Source of the DNA: Chromera velia
Taxonomy: Eukaryota; Sar; Chromeraceae
Direction: 5' to 3'
Assembly: GCA_018398765.1 (NCBI GenBank)
Contig: JAHBMJ010005945.1
Coordinates: 22,501 to 68,206, forward strand
DNA: 45,706 nt
The notes under the pieces were generated by a model. It was given only the letters and a program-made list of their open reading frames with translations. It was not told the origin of the DNA and made no database searches. The translations under genes were made by a program, and so were the position numbers. Shown here one piece after another: positions 1-10,280 of the stretch; position 1 is the first letter of the stretch; every line of letters begins with the position of its first letter.

Positions 1-205
1 TACACACAGATGATTCACTGTCTAGTCGAAGTGTCACAATCCCTATAGATGGTACTCTGCAGTTGTTACACAGTAAAAAACTGATTAGCAGAAAGATAGA
101 GCGAGCACGAGACGCCAGTGCGATCCCTTGCTCTTGATCCCTTCAGCCTGTGTCAAGCGTCACCAGCAGCAACAGACACCATACAGCCAAAGCCTTCCTC
201 ATTCG

Positions 206-2562
206 ATGAAGGTCAATGTAAATGGGAGCGTCGGGACGCTGAATTTGTATTCGGGAAAAAATGCTACTGAGGTGCACGTGAATGGCAGCGTGGGAACTCT
301 CAACATTTTCGACGACAACGTGAGTCCTGTAGATCATTGATTGATTGTCTGCGATGGATGACTTTTTTTTCTTTGATTCATTTGCCAATCTTGTCGGCCA
401 TTGATCAATTGGCTCTGCACCTTCTATGACTGATTTTGTCCACTCATTGGTGTCTTCCCACTATGTCACGGCGTCGCCAGCCAGACGGAAGGTTCTTTGC
501 GAGAAATAGAGTCACCCACAGTTGCACTGAAACGCTTGCAAGATTGGCGTCAAATTCCATACAATGTGTCTTCTATGCAAGCCTTCCATTGTTTTGCTGT
601 CACTATGTCTTTTCAGGGACAGAAGACCAGGGTCGCCTCTGACGGACGGCCCGCAGAGGCGGAGGTCCCGTGTTCATCAAATCCTACTGGAAACTCTAGT
701 GGCAGCTCTGCGCACACTGCAGTTCCTGAAAGGCGGGTGGGGGAGGAGGATGGGGAGAGAGGTGGGAGGGTGCATGACCTTTTTGGCTCTGCATTTGACA
801 TCTTCGGACGAGACGAGACGGAGGCATTCAGATAGATGGAGTTAATGTTACGTTGGGAAGGAGAAACGAGAGGCAGCAGAGTGAGAGGAGAAACCTAGGT
901 GCCAGGTGTGTGAGTGGGGTTCTCTTGAGGGACGGAACAGGCACGGGGGGCGAAGGGGATAGCTCGATAGGGGTAGGCCTACGTGCTGCGGCAGCCATGA
1001 CAGAGGCGTTTGACGTTGGCTCCTCTGTCGTCATCCAAGGGCTGCAGAACCGTCCTGAGCTCAATGGGACGGCGGGGGTTGTCAGGAAGGGTGCGGACCC
1101 GAAGACCGGTCGGGTGGAGGTCGCTCTCCCCCCTCCGGTAATTCCCTCCGAGTGAAAACCTCCAATCTTGTTCCGTCTCTTTTTGCGGCTGGCTCATGCA
1201 AATTCTCAGACAGTACCTTTGCGCGTTCCGTCCAGGAAAAGCTCTGGGGAGGTAGTGGGGCCGAGGGGGAGGAGTGCTCTGTGCCTCGTGTGTCTCTCGA
1301 TGGGGCTGCGGGCAGGGGTGAGTCGGATGCGGAATTCGCGAGACGGCTTCAAGAGGAGGAGTGGAAAAAGGGCTCTCAGCAAGACGGTGAGAAGCGGTGT
1401 GCAGTGCTCCTGGTGCCAAGGGATTGTTGTCGTCTTCGAACAGTTCCTCTTCTTCCTCCTCTGTAGTGCGCCCACAGCCTCCAATCACAGCAGCAACAGA
1501 GGGAGAGAGGGAGGGGAAGGGAAAGAGACGTCCACCAGATTGGGTGATGTCTCCGAGTCCCTTGGCGTGCCCGTCTTCAGAGGGTTCGGTGGAGCGGTGA
1601 GTCGATGTGGCTGGCCGGTCAAGCAACCTTCAATTGAAGTTGGGGATATGTCGTGGGGAGGGAATTTGCTTAGGGAAAGGAGAGCAACACAAGGGGGGGA
1701 ATCAGATTTTGCGTGCATCCGCGTCAGACAGAATCGACATGATGTTGTACGATCCCCTCGTGTCTCATCGTGGCATTTCAATTTTTCACTGAATACACGC
1801 AGTTGGATATGCAGCTTTGCAAAATGACATAAAAGCACGAAAAGAAAGCATGAGGCAGGCTTAGAGGCAGGTGGTGGACCTTTTTCTTCCTTCTCCAAAT
1901 TTCCTCTTCCATCGTTGCCGCCATTCGTTTTTCCTTGGTCTCACCTTCAGGGAGGAATCTTCTATCGTCAAGTTTTTATCCTTTTCTTGTCTGTCTCTCG
2001 AGACACAGTGAGGCAGCAGCACGCACTATCTCATTCCGTGCGTACATGTGAAAAAGCCCAAGAAGATGATCTTTTCACCTGGATTCCAGGAAGCACTCCC
2101 CGCTTCATGCAATTCGTTCAGGCTGGGTCCAGATTGATGGTCCCAAACACGGCCGGAATCCTCAGGGAGAACCCTCTCGGCCTCAGCCACCGCTCAACAT
2201 CTGCAGGTCCGTCGTTTTTCTCCAGCTCCTTCTACTTGTCTTTCTGTCTTTCTGCCTGTCGCTCTGTCCGTCTGGTCCTCTGGATCTGAGCGTCGACCGT
2301 CCGTTGTCTGTCGACCTGTCTTTCTCTGTCTCTGAAATTCTTATGAACGTGATGAAGTGAAACTTATCAGGGCTCATCGATGCTTTGAAATTATGTGAGC
2401 CTCTCTGTAGTTGCTCCCCTTCATGTTCACTGCGTGGCTGTGTGTGCAGAGACATTGTCAAGTTTGACGGCGACTGCTGGACGCGGGCTGAGGCAGATTG
2501 GGGGCGATGGGGGACAACTTGAAGGGGGGGGGAGGGAAGAAGCGAAAGGATCGAGACTCTGA
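206..2562 (+). CDS. Hypothetical multi-exon protein with NGSVGTLN repeats and an LNG/GR domain (5' end and middle uncertain)
   Basis: I do not recognise this protein as a whole. Phase-compatible exons are 206-319, 617-761, 995-1137, about 1210-1317, then after an unresolved stretch 1951-2206 and 2450-2562 (TGA at 2560). The first exon carries the motif NGSVGTLN twice, about 18 residues apart. The third exon encodes VVIQGLQNRPELNGTAGVV followed by TGRVEV, which resembles short algal and protist domains built around a conserved 'LNG ... GR..V' pattern. At 1210-1386 two frames overlap: one continues the GR domain (VPLRVPSRK), the other reads DSTFARSVQEK and later SDAEFARRLQEEEW, a motif like the 'FA..LQ.EE' of ubiquitin-linked proteins. 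I could not decide between them. The ATG at 206 may be internal, since the frame is open further upstream. Function unknown. Confidence 0.42.
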
Positions 2563-3447
2563 CCGTGAGTGTGAGTCTCAGTCGAGTAGGCGATCTGCAT
2601 CAAGAGAGAGACCGCAACAGAAGAGGAAAGAGGGAGAGAAAGAGGGGAAGGGAAAGGAGGAGGGGGCCTCGGAGGCGGACTCGGTGCAGTCATCGTGATT
2701 CTCCAAGGGGACTCGATGAGAAGGGATGGAGGGAAGAGAGATCGTCTTGGGTGGGGAGTTCCGCTGTCAAGCTAAATTGAGCTGCATTCTTTGGGTCGTC
2801 GATCGAAGGGGGAAACGGAAGGGGAACCGTCGCGGGTCACTTGCAGACAGGCAGGCTGTGACACATGCAGCATGCATGCACTATTTGCGTGTGTGCAGAA
2901 AGAAGCGTTTCTCTTTCAGCTGCCACGATAAGATTGATGAAAGATGATCAAATGAAGATCAATCTGCTACAGTCTTCCCTCTGTCTTTCTCCCTCTCTTT
3001 TGTTGTCTTCTGCTCTAGCTTCTGCTTTTGCCAAAAGGATCCAAAAGCTTTTCAGCTTAATGAAAGATTTTCGCTTCACACGGAACTCTTTATTTGATAC
3101 AGATCGAGAGCTAGGATTTGTAACGGGAATCATCCAGTTGTCCTGGTATGATGGTATCTAACGGAGTCTTAATTACTGCCAGTGTACCTATACAAACATT
3201 TAAACTTTTAAAGATTGAATATAATTAATTGATTTTATCCTGCCCTAATTTGTAGAAATCTATACTAAGCTAGATTTAACCGTCTCCATTCAATTTAATT
3301 TAATTTGTCTGCAGCGTATATTTTTTTAATTTGGTAAAAACATTTTTAAAAAACTGAAGAAAAACTAGGAGAAAAACATAAAGTTTATGATAAAAGATCG
3401 CCTTGAGGATCGCCTTCCTAGGCTTTGCACTACATTTAAAAAAAAAT
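2563..3447. other. Intergenic stretch, no gene seen
   Basis: A Lys/Glu/Arg-rich open frame runs on to 2698, but the splice-consistent frame of the upstream gene stops at 2562. From about 3060 the DNA turns AT-rich, with runs of T and A. I see no exon with believable splice sites here. Confidence 0.4.
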
Positions 3448-3518
3448 AAAAGGAGAGAAAAAGTTTTTTTTTATAGATTTTTTTTTTATTTATCATGGCA
3501 TTCAATAGGTAAACAACT

Positions 3519-3521
<3 letters not shown>
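3448..3521. repeat. Left copy of a 74/75-base direct repeat (probable old target-site duplication)
   Basis: This AT-rich stretch, containing TTTATCATGGCATTCAA, recurs with a few substitutions and small indels at 6465-6539. The two copies sit exactly at the two ends of the minus-strand retrotransposon remnant. This is what a target-site duplication made at insertion and since diverged would look like. Confidence 0.7.

Positions 3522-3551
<30 letters not shown>
3519..3551. repeat. (TTAG)n tract, probable 3' tail of the minus-strand retrotransposon
   Basis: About eight tandem copies of a tetranucleotide. Read on the minus strand this is (CTAA)n at the 3' end of the element. Short-repeat tails are common in non-LTR elements that do not use poly(A). 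Confidence 0.65.
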
Positions 3552-4453
3552 AGGATGCCTAACTCCAGTTGGAGCCTGAGCGCTAAGCTCCCGGGCGGCA
3601 CAATGCCGGGCACATACATATATAGTTGTTGTTTGTTAAGTTACCGGTGGAGTTGATCAGTTAATCACTTTCTAGAATTGGGAGATAGACATCAAAGAGA
3701 TAGGCCGGATGCGAGTGTAGAAGCGATCGAATAACATTGCGGATGAATAGTTCAGATGTACTTATACCGGGGAGTGGACAGTTACAATCATTTGAATTAA
3801 TGGATTCCAGCTCAGCCAGACAGTGCAGGAATTATCTTTCATTCAGCCACTTGGCACATGAAAAAAGTCTATGCATGAAGTCATCAACATACCGAATACA
3901 AGAATAATGTACACAGAGTTTGTGGTCGCTACATTCAATAGACAGAGCACTGCTTTCGCCTTGTGGGTTAAATGAGAGCAGACGTAAGAAACCAAACAGA
4001 GAGCCGTCGGTTACTGTGAGAGCAGATCAAGGGAGGACGGAAAAGGAGTAGAGACTAGCGGCGGATTTATTATAAAAAAGAAATACAGACATGCGATAAG
4101 AGGAGGGAAAAGCTTGTTGAAGGGGGGTGAGCTTGGCAAGAGGAAGGAAATATGAAGAAGCGATAGCCCCCGCCCGCCGCGTGCAGACCTCTTCCGCAAC
4201 TGCATATCTAGCTCTGCCCTTAAAGAAGAGAGAGCCGGTGCCTTAAACTCTCCATCGCTGCTGCCCGCTGGTGCCAGTGTGTTGCAGCACTCCCACCCCT
4301 AACGAATAAACAAAATCCAGACCAGCCCAACAAAGCAGCGGCCGCAAGGAGGCTCTCGAAAACACTGGACAACTGTTTCCCTTCCAGGCATGCAGCATTG
4401 CAGTAGGAATGGTATACATGGTTTGCGAGAGCAAGTACCACCAGTTGGCCACT

Positions 4454-5016
4454 CTAAAGCAGGGCTTTTGCAGGAAGCAGGCTAAAAATATACAAGGAGG
4501 GCAAATGAAGACTGCGAGCAGACAGACGGCCAGACCAGCGTGCAAAACGGAGCTGCAAAGCATCGATTGCAAGAAGATTGGCATCACGAAGAGGGAAGCA
4601 TTCGAGGCAGTACAGTGCGACAAGGGACCAACATGCTCTAAAAACAGTCATCTACGCATCTACACTAAGGGGACCTATGCTGGCAATCAGACTAAACACA
4701 GCCCCTAGGGCGCGGGAGGCCGAAGCAATACGCGATTCAACTGTCTCACTGAGGTATCCCCCCTCAAAGAACAGGCACCCTAGGTACTTGTATTCCGTTG
4801 CCCATTCAACCTCTTTCCCTTCATATACCACCAAACCAGAGCTTTCTCCAAATGCAGAGGTAGACAGGCGGAGAATCTTTGTCTTTTTTAGATTGACTGT
4901 AAGTCTCCATTCTTTGCAATACTTCTTGGGAGCAGAGAATTTCTTTTGAAGGTCTGAGACGGAATGGACAAGAAAGCAGAGATCGTTAGCATAACCCAAA
5001 CTGTCCAGGAGACCTC
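4454..5016 (-). pseudogene. Reverse transcriptase fragment, catalytic YADD region onward (broken)
   Basis: The minus-strand translation has the core of a LINE reverse transcriptase: the YADD box appears as GYANDLCFLVHS at about 4999-4964, then a helix ending in WRLTVNLKKTKIL and the following YKYLGCLF motif. These match the palm and early thumb layout of RVT_1 proteins. The second Asp of YADD is Asn here. An in-frame TAG at 4652-4654 interrupts the frame after SVDA. The same frame then resumes with a segment (LYCLECFPLRDANLLAIDAL) like the region after the thumb in LINE enzymes. This is a remnant, not a functional gene. Confidence 0.8.
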
Positions 5017-5033
5017 CCTGAATCTAACTACCA

Positions 5034-5232
5034 CTTGAAAGTTTAGGCCGCATTTTTGGATAAGCTTGAAAGTCCGCACCGCAGGTGCGGATCATTTATG
5101 GTTTTTTGAAAGCCAAAGCCGCATATCTGGACGGTGTCTTGACCATCTACGCCGCAGGCATGGACGGTCTCTTGAAAAAAAATGCCACAAATAGAGATGA
5201 TCTTGATTATCAGCGTTTTTAGACACTGCAGC
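5034..5232. repeat. Six degenerate ~31-40-base subterminal repeats starting CTTGA(AAG)
   Basis: Units begin at about 5034, 5065, 5105, 5138, 5171 and 5202. Most share a TTGA start, then GCCGCA, then a TGGACGGT-like block. Spacing is 31, 40, 33, 33 and 31 bases. The first unit overlaps the left inverted end. Subterminal repeats of this kind are often binding sites for a transposase. That role here is inference. Confidence 0.5.
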
Positions 5233-5456
5233 GTTTGTGCGTAAACGCCGCGGTGCCACGGAGCGGCACCGCGCGCCGCGGGGCGCCCGAAGGGCGCGTC
5301 GCGGGGAAAGCCGCGGGGAAAAAACTTGGAGGAGAAGGGGGGGACCGCGATGCGCCACTCCATGGCGCGGTGCCGGTCGAGCAAGTTTCCACGGCGGGTC
5401 CGCCAAGTCGGGACCGTCGCCTTTGTCTCTCCGCGGCGGCATAAAAAAAAAAAAAA
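5219..5456. other. GC-rich hairpin-forming block ending in an A14 run
   Basis: This sharply GC-rich island lies in AT-rich surroundings. It holds inverted repeats such as GCGGTGCC...GGCACCGC near 5250-5272 and GCGCC...GGCGC near 5353-5370, and it ends in fourteen A at about 5443-5456. All frames through it are arginine- and proline-rich shadows. A short retroelement with an A tail is possible. Confidence 0.4.
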
Positions 5457-6234
5457 TGGATCGTCGAGATCGAGTCCACCAAGTGTTGCTCTGATAGCTC
5501 TCAGCCCAGAAAGCTGTACAGATTCTTGTCAAGCGATCAACTGAGAGTCTCTAGTCTGAGAGCAGCCGCTCAACAGTGGGCTCAACCTATCAAAGGAACA
5601 TTTATCTATATGATTTCTATGCTTCTATGAATACTAAGTTCAATACTTCACAGTTGAATCTGCTCACTTGACTCTGAATTTTTGCCCAAACTCTCTTACT
5701 GTCCAGAGGAGAGAAGACTTTATGCTTCTAATGCACCCTGCCTTTTCCCTCTTTTCTCTGTCAGATCTGTGATTTGATTGATTAGTATTATATTTGACAA
5801 TGTCAAACAATGTTTTATAGTGTATACATTCATAAATAGTTTGATTCATTTTTATTACTACTCATTTAGATATATTGAGGGTTATTGAATCTAATATTGA
5901 ATAATAGTTCAATTGATAATCTAGTTGATGATGTATGTACAGTTTTTCTTTTTATTACCTAACTTAATAGTCATTTTGTTCTCAAAACGCCTTAACCGGC
6001 TTATATAAAATAGGATGGGATTTATATTTTGGGCCACCCCATGGTCCACTGCCGGGCCTCGACTTGCACCCTGAGAGGCATGGTTGTCGCTGCGGGGCGG
6101 CAAACAGTCAGAAGTAGGCTAGAACCACGGCGCTAGCACTGCGAAAAGCTTGGGCAGGCACCGTGGCGCAGCCATGGTGCTCAGCAAGGTTACAGTAACT
6201 TTAGAAACACTGTTGATTATATTTTTTCAAGTGG

Positions 6235-6464
6235 CACTTAGGTTCAAGAAGGTTGTCTAGGACACAATCATCTAGCAAAACTGGCTCCGGCTCGCTCTCT
6301 GGCTCCTCTCCACTGCCCGCTTCCATTTTTACGTCTATCCGCTCTCGCTTGACTGCCTCGCTAGCATGCCTTGCCTCGCTCTTGCTTGTAGAACACACAC
6401 GGGGGAGATCATTTATGTACAAAAGAAAAAGAATAGGCGAGAGGGCATCCCCTTGCTTCACTCC
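6235..6464 (-). pseudogene. Reverse transcriptase fragment with the KQGDALSPILF motif
   Basis: The minus-strand frame opens with VKQGDALSPILFLLYINDLP, the classical motif just before the YADD box in LINE reverse transcriptases. A charged linker rich in Glu, Lys and Arg follows, then VLLDDCVLDNLLE, which leads into the catalytic block found again at about 5016. The frame is cut at 6464 by the 5' truncation of the element and at 6234 by the nested insertion. Confidence 0.8.
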
Positions 6465-6539
6465 AAAAGAAGAGAAAAAGTTTTTTTTTAATGGATTTTT
6501 TTATTATTTATCATGGCATTCAACAGGCAAATAACTGTT
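6465..6539. repeat. Right copy of the 74/75-base direct repeat
   Basis: Partner of 3448-3521. It abuts the truncated 5' end of the minus-strand retrotransposon, as expected of a target-site duplication. Differences between the copies are scattered substitutions and changes in T-run length, which point to age. Confidence 0.7.
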
Positions 6540-6680
6540 GTTCACGTGTTGCAAGAGTGTTGCACGGGGTGTTACATTGAAAACCATATACTTTTCAGTT
6601 GATAAATAAAATAAAAAAATAATTAAAAGATTGGAAACTTTTTTTTTTCTTCTTTTTATTTATTTATGGAGTACAGAGCC

Positions 6681-7625
6681 CTAAGGGTGGTTGCTAGATA
6701 GATTATTTATATTAGATCTTCAAAAAAAAAATCTATCTAACTAATCTAACTAATTTAAACGCGACAACTCCTCCCTGGCCTACCTTCCAGCAGGGCGATC
6801 CACGCAACAGCTAAACAACAGTTATTTTAGAGAAAGAAAAAAAAACTTTCTGACAAATCGAGATATGTATTTTTTTTTTCTCCGTGACCTAGTCTGTGAC
6901 ACTCCTAATTCAGTTGCTCCGAAGCCGTAGCGAAGCGTTAAATGTGTTATGAACCACCCCAGTTCAATCACGCCTATACCATCCGGCTTGCCTTTGTCGC
7001 GGGGCAGCCTCGTCACCAATGGTGCAAGTAGCGCACCGCCCGTGCACTGCCTGTCACCCAAGGAGTGTGATCGTTGTGTTCGTCTGGTGATTGTCTTTAA
7101 TTCGTACTTGATAAAGATTCCGTCATACTTTCAGGTTCATAGGAGAGGCCGTCTGTCTTAGTTTTAGCCAGAGATATACGCTACGATCGATCGATCAGTT
7201 TCTGCATACATTGCTATGCATTGCTACATTGCAACTCTGCATCTCTGTGCATCACGCCTCTTTATGCGCGTGCGGCCTACTGCCAACGGCCCCGGAAAGC
7301 GGCCCAGGGAGAAATCCCAACAGTACTTAACTGACACTACAGTGTGTCACTACTCTTTAGCTACCGATGGAGGTCCGATCGACCTGATTCGATCTGTCCA
7401 CCCTGCGATCGATCTAGCGATCCATCAATATGGCTCCACTCAGTCATATTAGAATTGAGGCTGATTGTCTTGCGAAAGGCCAACGCCCAGGCCGATGCTC
7501 AGACGGCTTTCGCCATAGATTTTTTACATATTTTTTTTTTAGATTTTTTAGATAGATCAATATATTAGTTTGGAGGGGGTAAAAAATCTAAACTAAAAGA
7601 AAATCTATCTAAAGACCACCCCTAA
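6681..7625. mobile_element. Possible non-autonomous element bounded by ~25-base imperfect inverted repeats
   Basis: The left end CTAAGGGTGGTTGCTAGATA (6681-6700) matches, imperfectly and in reverse complement, the right end at about 7602-7625, whose inverse begins CTTAGGGGTGGTCTTTAGAT. Further AT-rich TCTATCTAA motifs sit just inside both ends. No protein is recognisable inside. The size of about 945 bases would suit a MITE-like element. No target duplication was identified. Confidence 0.4.
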
Positions 7626-9313
7626 GCAGAGCCTAGTCGCCTTCTCTTATACTGACTTCCCAATGTAAACCTGCTATGCAGTACGAGTGTAATACCATGA
7701 ATCTAGTGTGTATGATTACTAAAAAACAATTTGGCAATAATTTTTTTAAATATTCTAAAAATTTAACCACTCACTCAGGCTATTAATAACACAATGAAAT
7801 CTCGACTAGTATACTCAGCTCAGACTCTATAATTGATCCTCACGGATAAGGCAAGGTCGCGGGAAGACATGGAGAGCTTATTTTGATTGTTATCATAACT
7901 GGAGGGACTCTATAATCGATGTACTAGTAGTTAATATATATGAATGTACTTTATAAGCTGCCAGTATAGTCTGTGCTGGCATTATTTTAAATTCCCTAGC
8001 TATTGTTTTCATGGTTCATTAGATTCTATTATTCTAAGCAATGCTAAAATATTCAAGCTATGAACCGAAGTAAGAATCGAGAGAAAATGCAGTAAACTCA
8101 GGAGAAACAACCGCATTAAAGCATATTAAAGCTTTGAAAGTCCAAAGATAAATGCCCTTGAAAGACTGTCGAGATTACAGCCTGAGTCAAGAGAGACGGC
8201 ACATATGCAAGATTGAAGTGCATAGACTCTGAACGTGCTGAGCCAGGAACTGCAACCCTGAAGCCAGCCGGATCGAGTCGCTCGATCTGGCAGACAAAAA
8301 CGCTGTGCAGCAAGACGATTTTCTGTCTTTCTCCACACGCGCCATGGATGAGTCACAGTGTCCATTCAGCCCGATTCAAATGTGACACAAGGAGACTTGG
8401 GAGAGGAAAACCCTGCACATGAATGATTGGTAATGAATTTACTGCATGCTTGTGTCACGCACGAAAAGATCGACAGATCGAAGAGGGGCGACGCGGGCCT
8501 TCCTCTTCCTCTTCCACTCTCTCCTCCTGCCTCCAACTTCACGGATGGACTCACCGAGACACCTTCGTTGCCTTCCAAAGTCCGTCGGCCTGACAAAACA
8601 TGGCGTCTACGGAGCAGACAGTCGATCACTCACCAGACCAAGGAGCGGAAGAGACAACCAAGCACTCACGGAAGGCCTCTGTCTCAAACAACATGCAGTC
8701 ATGCAGCCTGGTTTGAAAGAAGAAACAATTAACGTACACGCGGTTACACAAGACCTGCACTGTGGACGCACACGCTCTTCATTCGGACTTTCACGCTTCT
8801 CCATAGGAGCTTCAAAGTGCGATCGATCGCTCCGTCTTCCGTCTTGCTTCATGCATCGATCGAATCCTTTGCTTGAGAAGTTTGAAGCAGACGTACGTGC
8901 AGACATCGTGCTGGTATGCATTTCCGCATGAATAAACAAACAAGTCATGTACGCATCGCTCGGACCCTGACCCCACAAACATGCTTTCGTTTGCTGTGCG
9001 ATCCGCCGACCATTTCCTTCCTTTCGACCGTTCGTATGGTAATTGAGAAGTGATTTCAATTCTTTCAAAGCAAGATGGCATTGAGACGGCACAATTTTTC
9101 AGACGGGGAACAGAGAACGAGCAGCCTGCGCTTGATCTGACTGATCTCGTACGCCAACACGCCTTTCTTCACTTCATTCGCGCTCGATTCCAGTGCCTGT
9201 TGAGCTGTCGATGGCGATCGAAAACTAGGTCACTGCGGTCGAGCTCTGAGGCAGACGACGTTGATCGATCGAGGCGGCTTCTTCTTTAGGTGCTTTCTTG
9301 TCCGTGGGTACGG
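7626..9313. other. Intergenic, no supported gene
   Basis: 7626-8100 is AT-rich. Two 161-codon open frames overlap on opposite strands (8446-8931 plus, 9092-8607 minus). Neither shows a domain, a signal peptide or believable splice sites. I do not annotate either. Confidence 0.4.
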
Positions 9314-10280
9314 TCAGATCGTCTTGCTCTCGGAGAGGCGACGGCCGTAGGGTTGTTTTCCATCGTACGCAATGAGGTGCAAGATGGCACCAGACTGGAG
9401 TTTGCGGTCCGCTGCATGCACCCACCCATAGGGGAGAGAGGGAGGGGAGTGAGAGACGGAAGAAGTGAGAGCACACAGACACCCAGTCAGGAACCCGTGC
9501 AGAGGAGGGGAAAAGGTCACACGCGTCACACAAATTAAGACGTATGACAGCTGCTCAAACGCTCAAACGAACATCGAGCATAAGCAATGCAGCATACAAA
9601 CCTTCAGCCCCATTCGGAATCTGTTCCCGTTCGGTGGCGCCCGTAGAATCCGTGGAGAGTCGGCGGAAGGTCGGGTTGTCCTTGTGAGCTTTGAACTTCA
9701 GAATCGAACCCGCATGGAACCCCCTGCCTATCCAAAAACGTCGCAGCAGATGGCGCCGGGCTGCACGGAGGGAGGAGGGATACGGGGGGGGCATTGGGGA
9801 TCCGCAGGTCGCGAACAATGGGTGGTGGGTGATCCGACAAGATCCAAGGGCAGAAAGTTTGAGACAAGGGGGATATAGCCTTTCTGACAGGAAAACTGAG
9901 AGAAAGAGACCTGCAGAAGAGGGCGGACTGCGCGGATGCTCACCCGTTGGCTCAGTCCCGTCAAAGACCTCCCACGAGACGACCGGCACCAACACCTTGC
10001 CGTCCTCGAGCATGACGGCCTCGGAGAAGACTCTGTCAGTACCGCTTTCCCTGGATACAACCGTGCTGTGCACGTCGTCAGCGTCGGGGTCCGCCTCCAG
10101 TGGAATTGGAGACGCGGGGATGTCATGTGCCGTCTCCGTCCCTGTCTCCAAGGGTACAGATCCTGGAAGTGGAGGCATCGGTGCAGCCTCGGGAGCTGCG
10201 GTGACACTGCTTGCCTCCGCCTTCAGTGAAAAGTGGTGAAGCGCAATAAGCAGGACAGCACAGAGAATTTTGCGGGCCAT
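9314..10280 (-). CDS. Small secreted protein with a duplicated 'GxIL...RRLS' module, 3 exons, 197 aa
   Basis: The minus-strand exons are 10280-9944, 9760-9602 and 9411-9314. They join in phase (594 bases) with GT-AG introns and stop at TGA 9316-9314. The protein starts MARKILCAVLLIALHHFSLK, a clear signal peptide ending near A-E-A, so it is probably secreted. A Pro/Glu/Asp-rich stretch follows, then a segment with VMLEDGKVLVPVVSWEVF. Exon 2 encodes FHAGSILKFKAHKDNPTFRR. Exon 3 encodes KLQSGAILHLIAYDGKQPYG followed by RRLS. The two share the spacing of the small Gly, the aliphatic ILxxxA core and the RRLS end, so they look like an internal repeat, one per exon. I recognise no family. The function is unknown. 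The start is the only ATG before the hydrophobic segment. Confidence 0.75.

Larger units (their letters stand above)
5031..6234. mobile_element. Nested element with 10-base inverted ends inside the retrotransposon
   Basis: The interrupting segment begins with CCACTTGAAA (5031-5040) and ends with the exact inverse TTTCAAGTGG (6225-6234). It separates two halves of one reverse transcriptase. No transposase is visible, so it would be a non-autonomous DNA element of about 1.2 kb. Its left end carries degenerate repeats and its middle a GC-rich block. I see no clear short target duplication, so the boundaries could be a few bases off. Confidence 0.5.
3522..6464 (-). mobile_element. 5'-truncated non-LTR (LINE-type) retrotransposon, degenerate and interrupted
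   Basis: On the minus strand this element starts abruptly at 6464 inside reverse transcriptase and ends at a tetranucleotide tail at 3519-3551. Reverse-transcriptase coding is visible in two blocks, 6464-6235 and about 5016-4454. They are in the right order, with their sequence meeting across a nested insertion at 5031-6234. A GC-rich 3' end lies near 3551-3620. The flanking 74/75-base direct repeat marks both borders. 5' truncation, an in-frame stop and the nested element show it is dead. The clade cannot be fixed without a search. Confidence 0.75.

Noticed and set aside
979-1626. 215-codon minus-strand frame
   Set aside because: Pro/Ser/Thr/Arg-rich shadow of the plus-strand exons, with no domain.
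2498-2698. Lys/Glu/Arg-rich end (KKRKDRDSD and on) for the first gene
   Set aside because: The exon starting at 2450 in the correct phase stops at 2562. The other frame would need a shift in the run of nine G.
5092-5532. 146-codon minus-strand frame over the GC-rich block
   Set aside because: Composition-driven Arg/Pro/Ala sequence crossing the nested element; no motif.
8446-9092. Two opposite 161-codon frames
   Set aside because: No motif, signal, membrane segment or splice support; such lengths are expected by chance in GC-balanced DNA.
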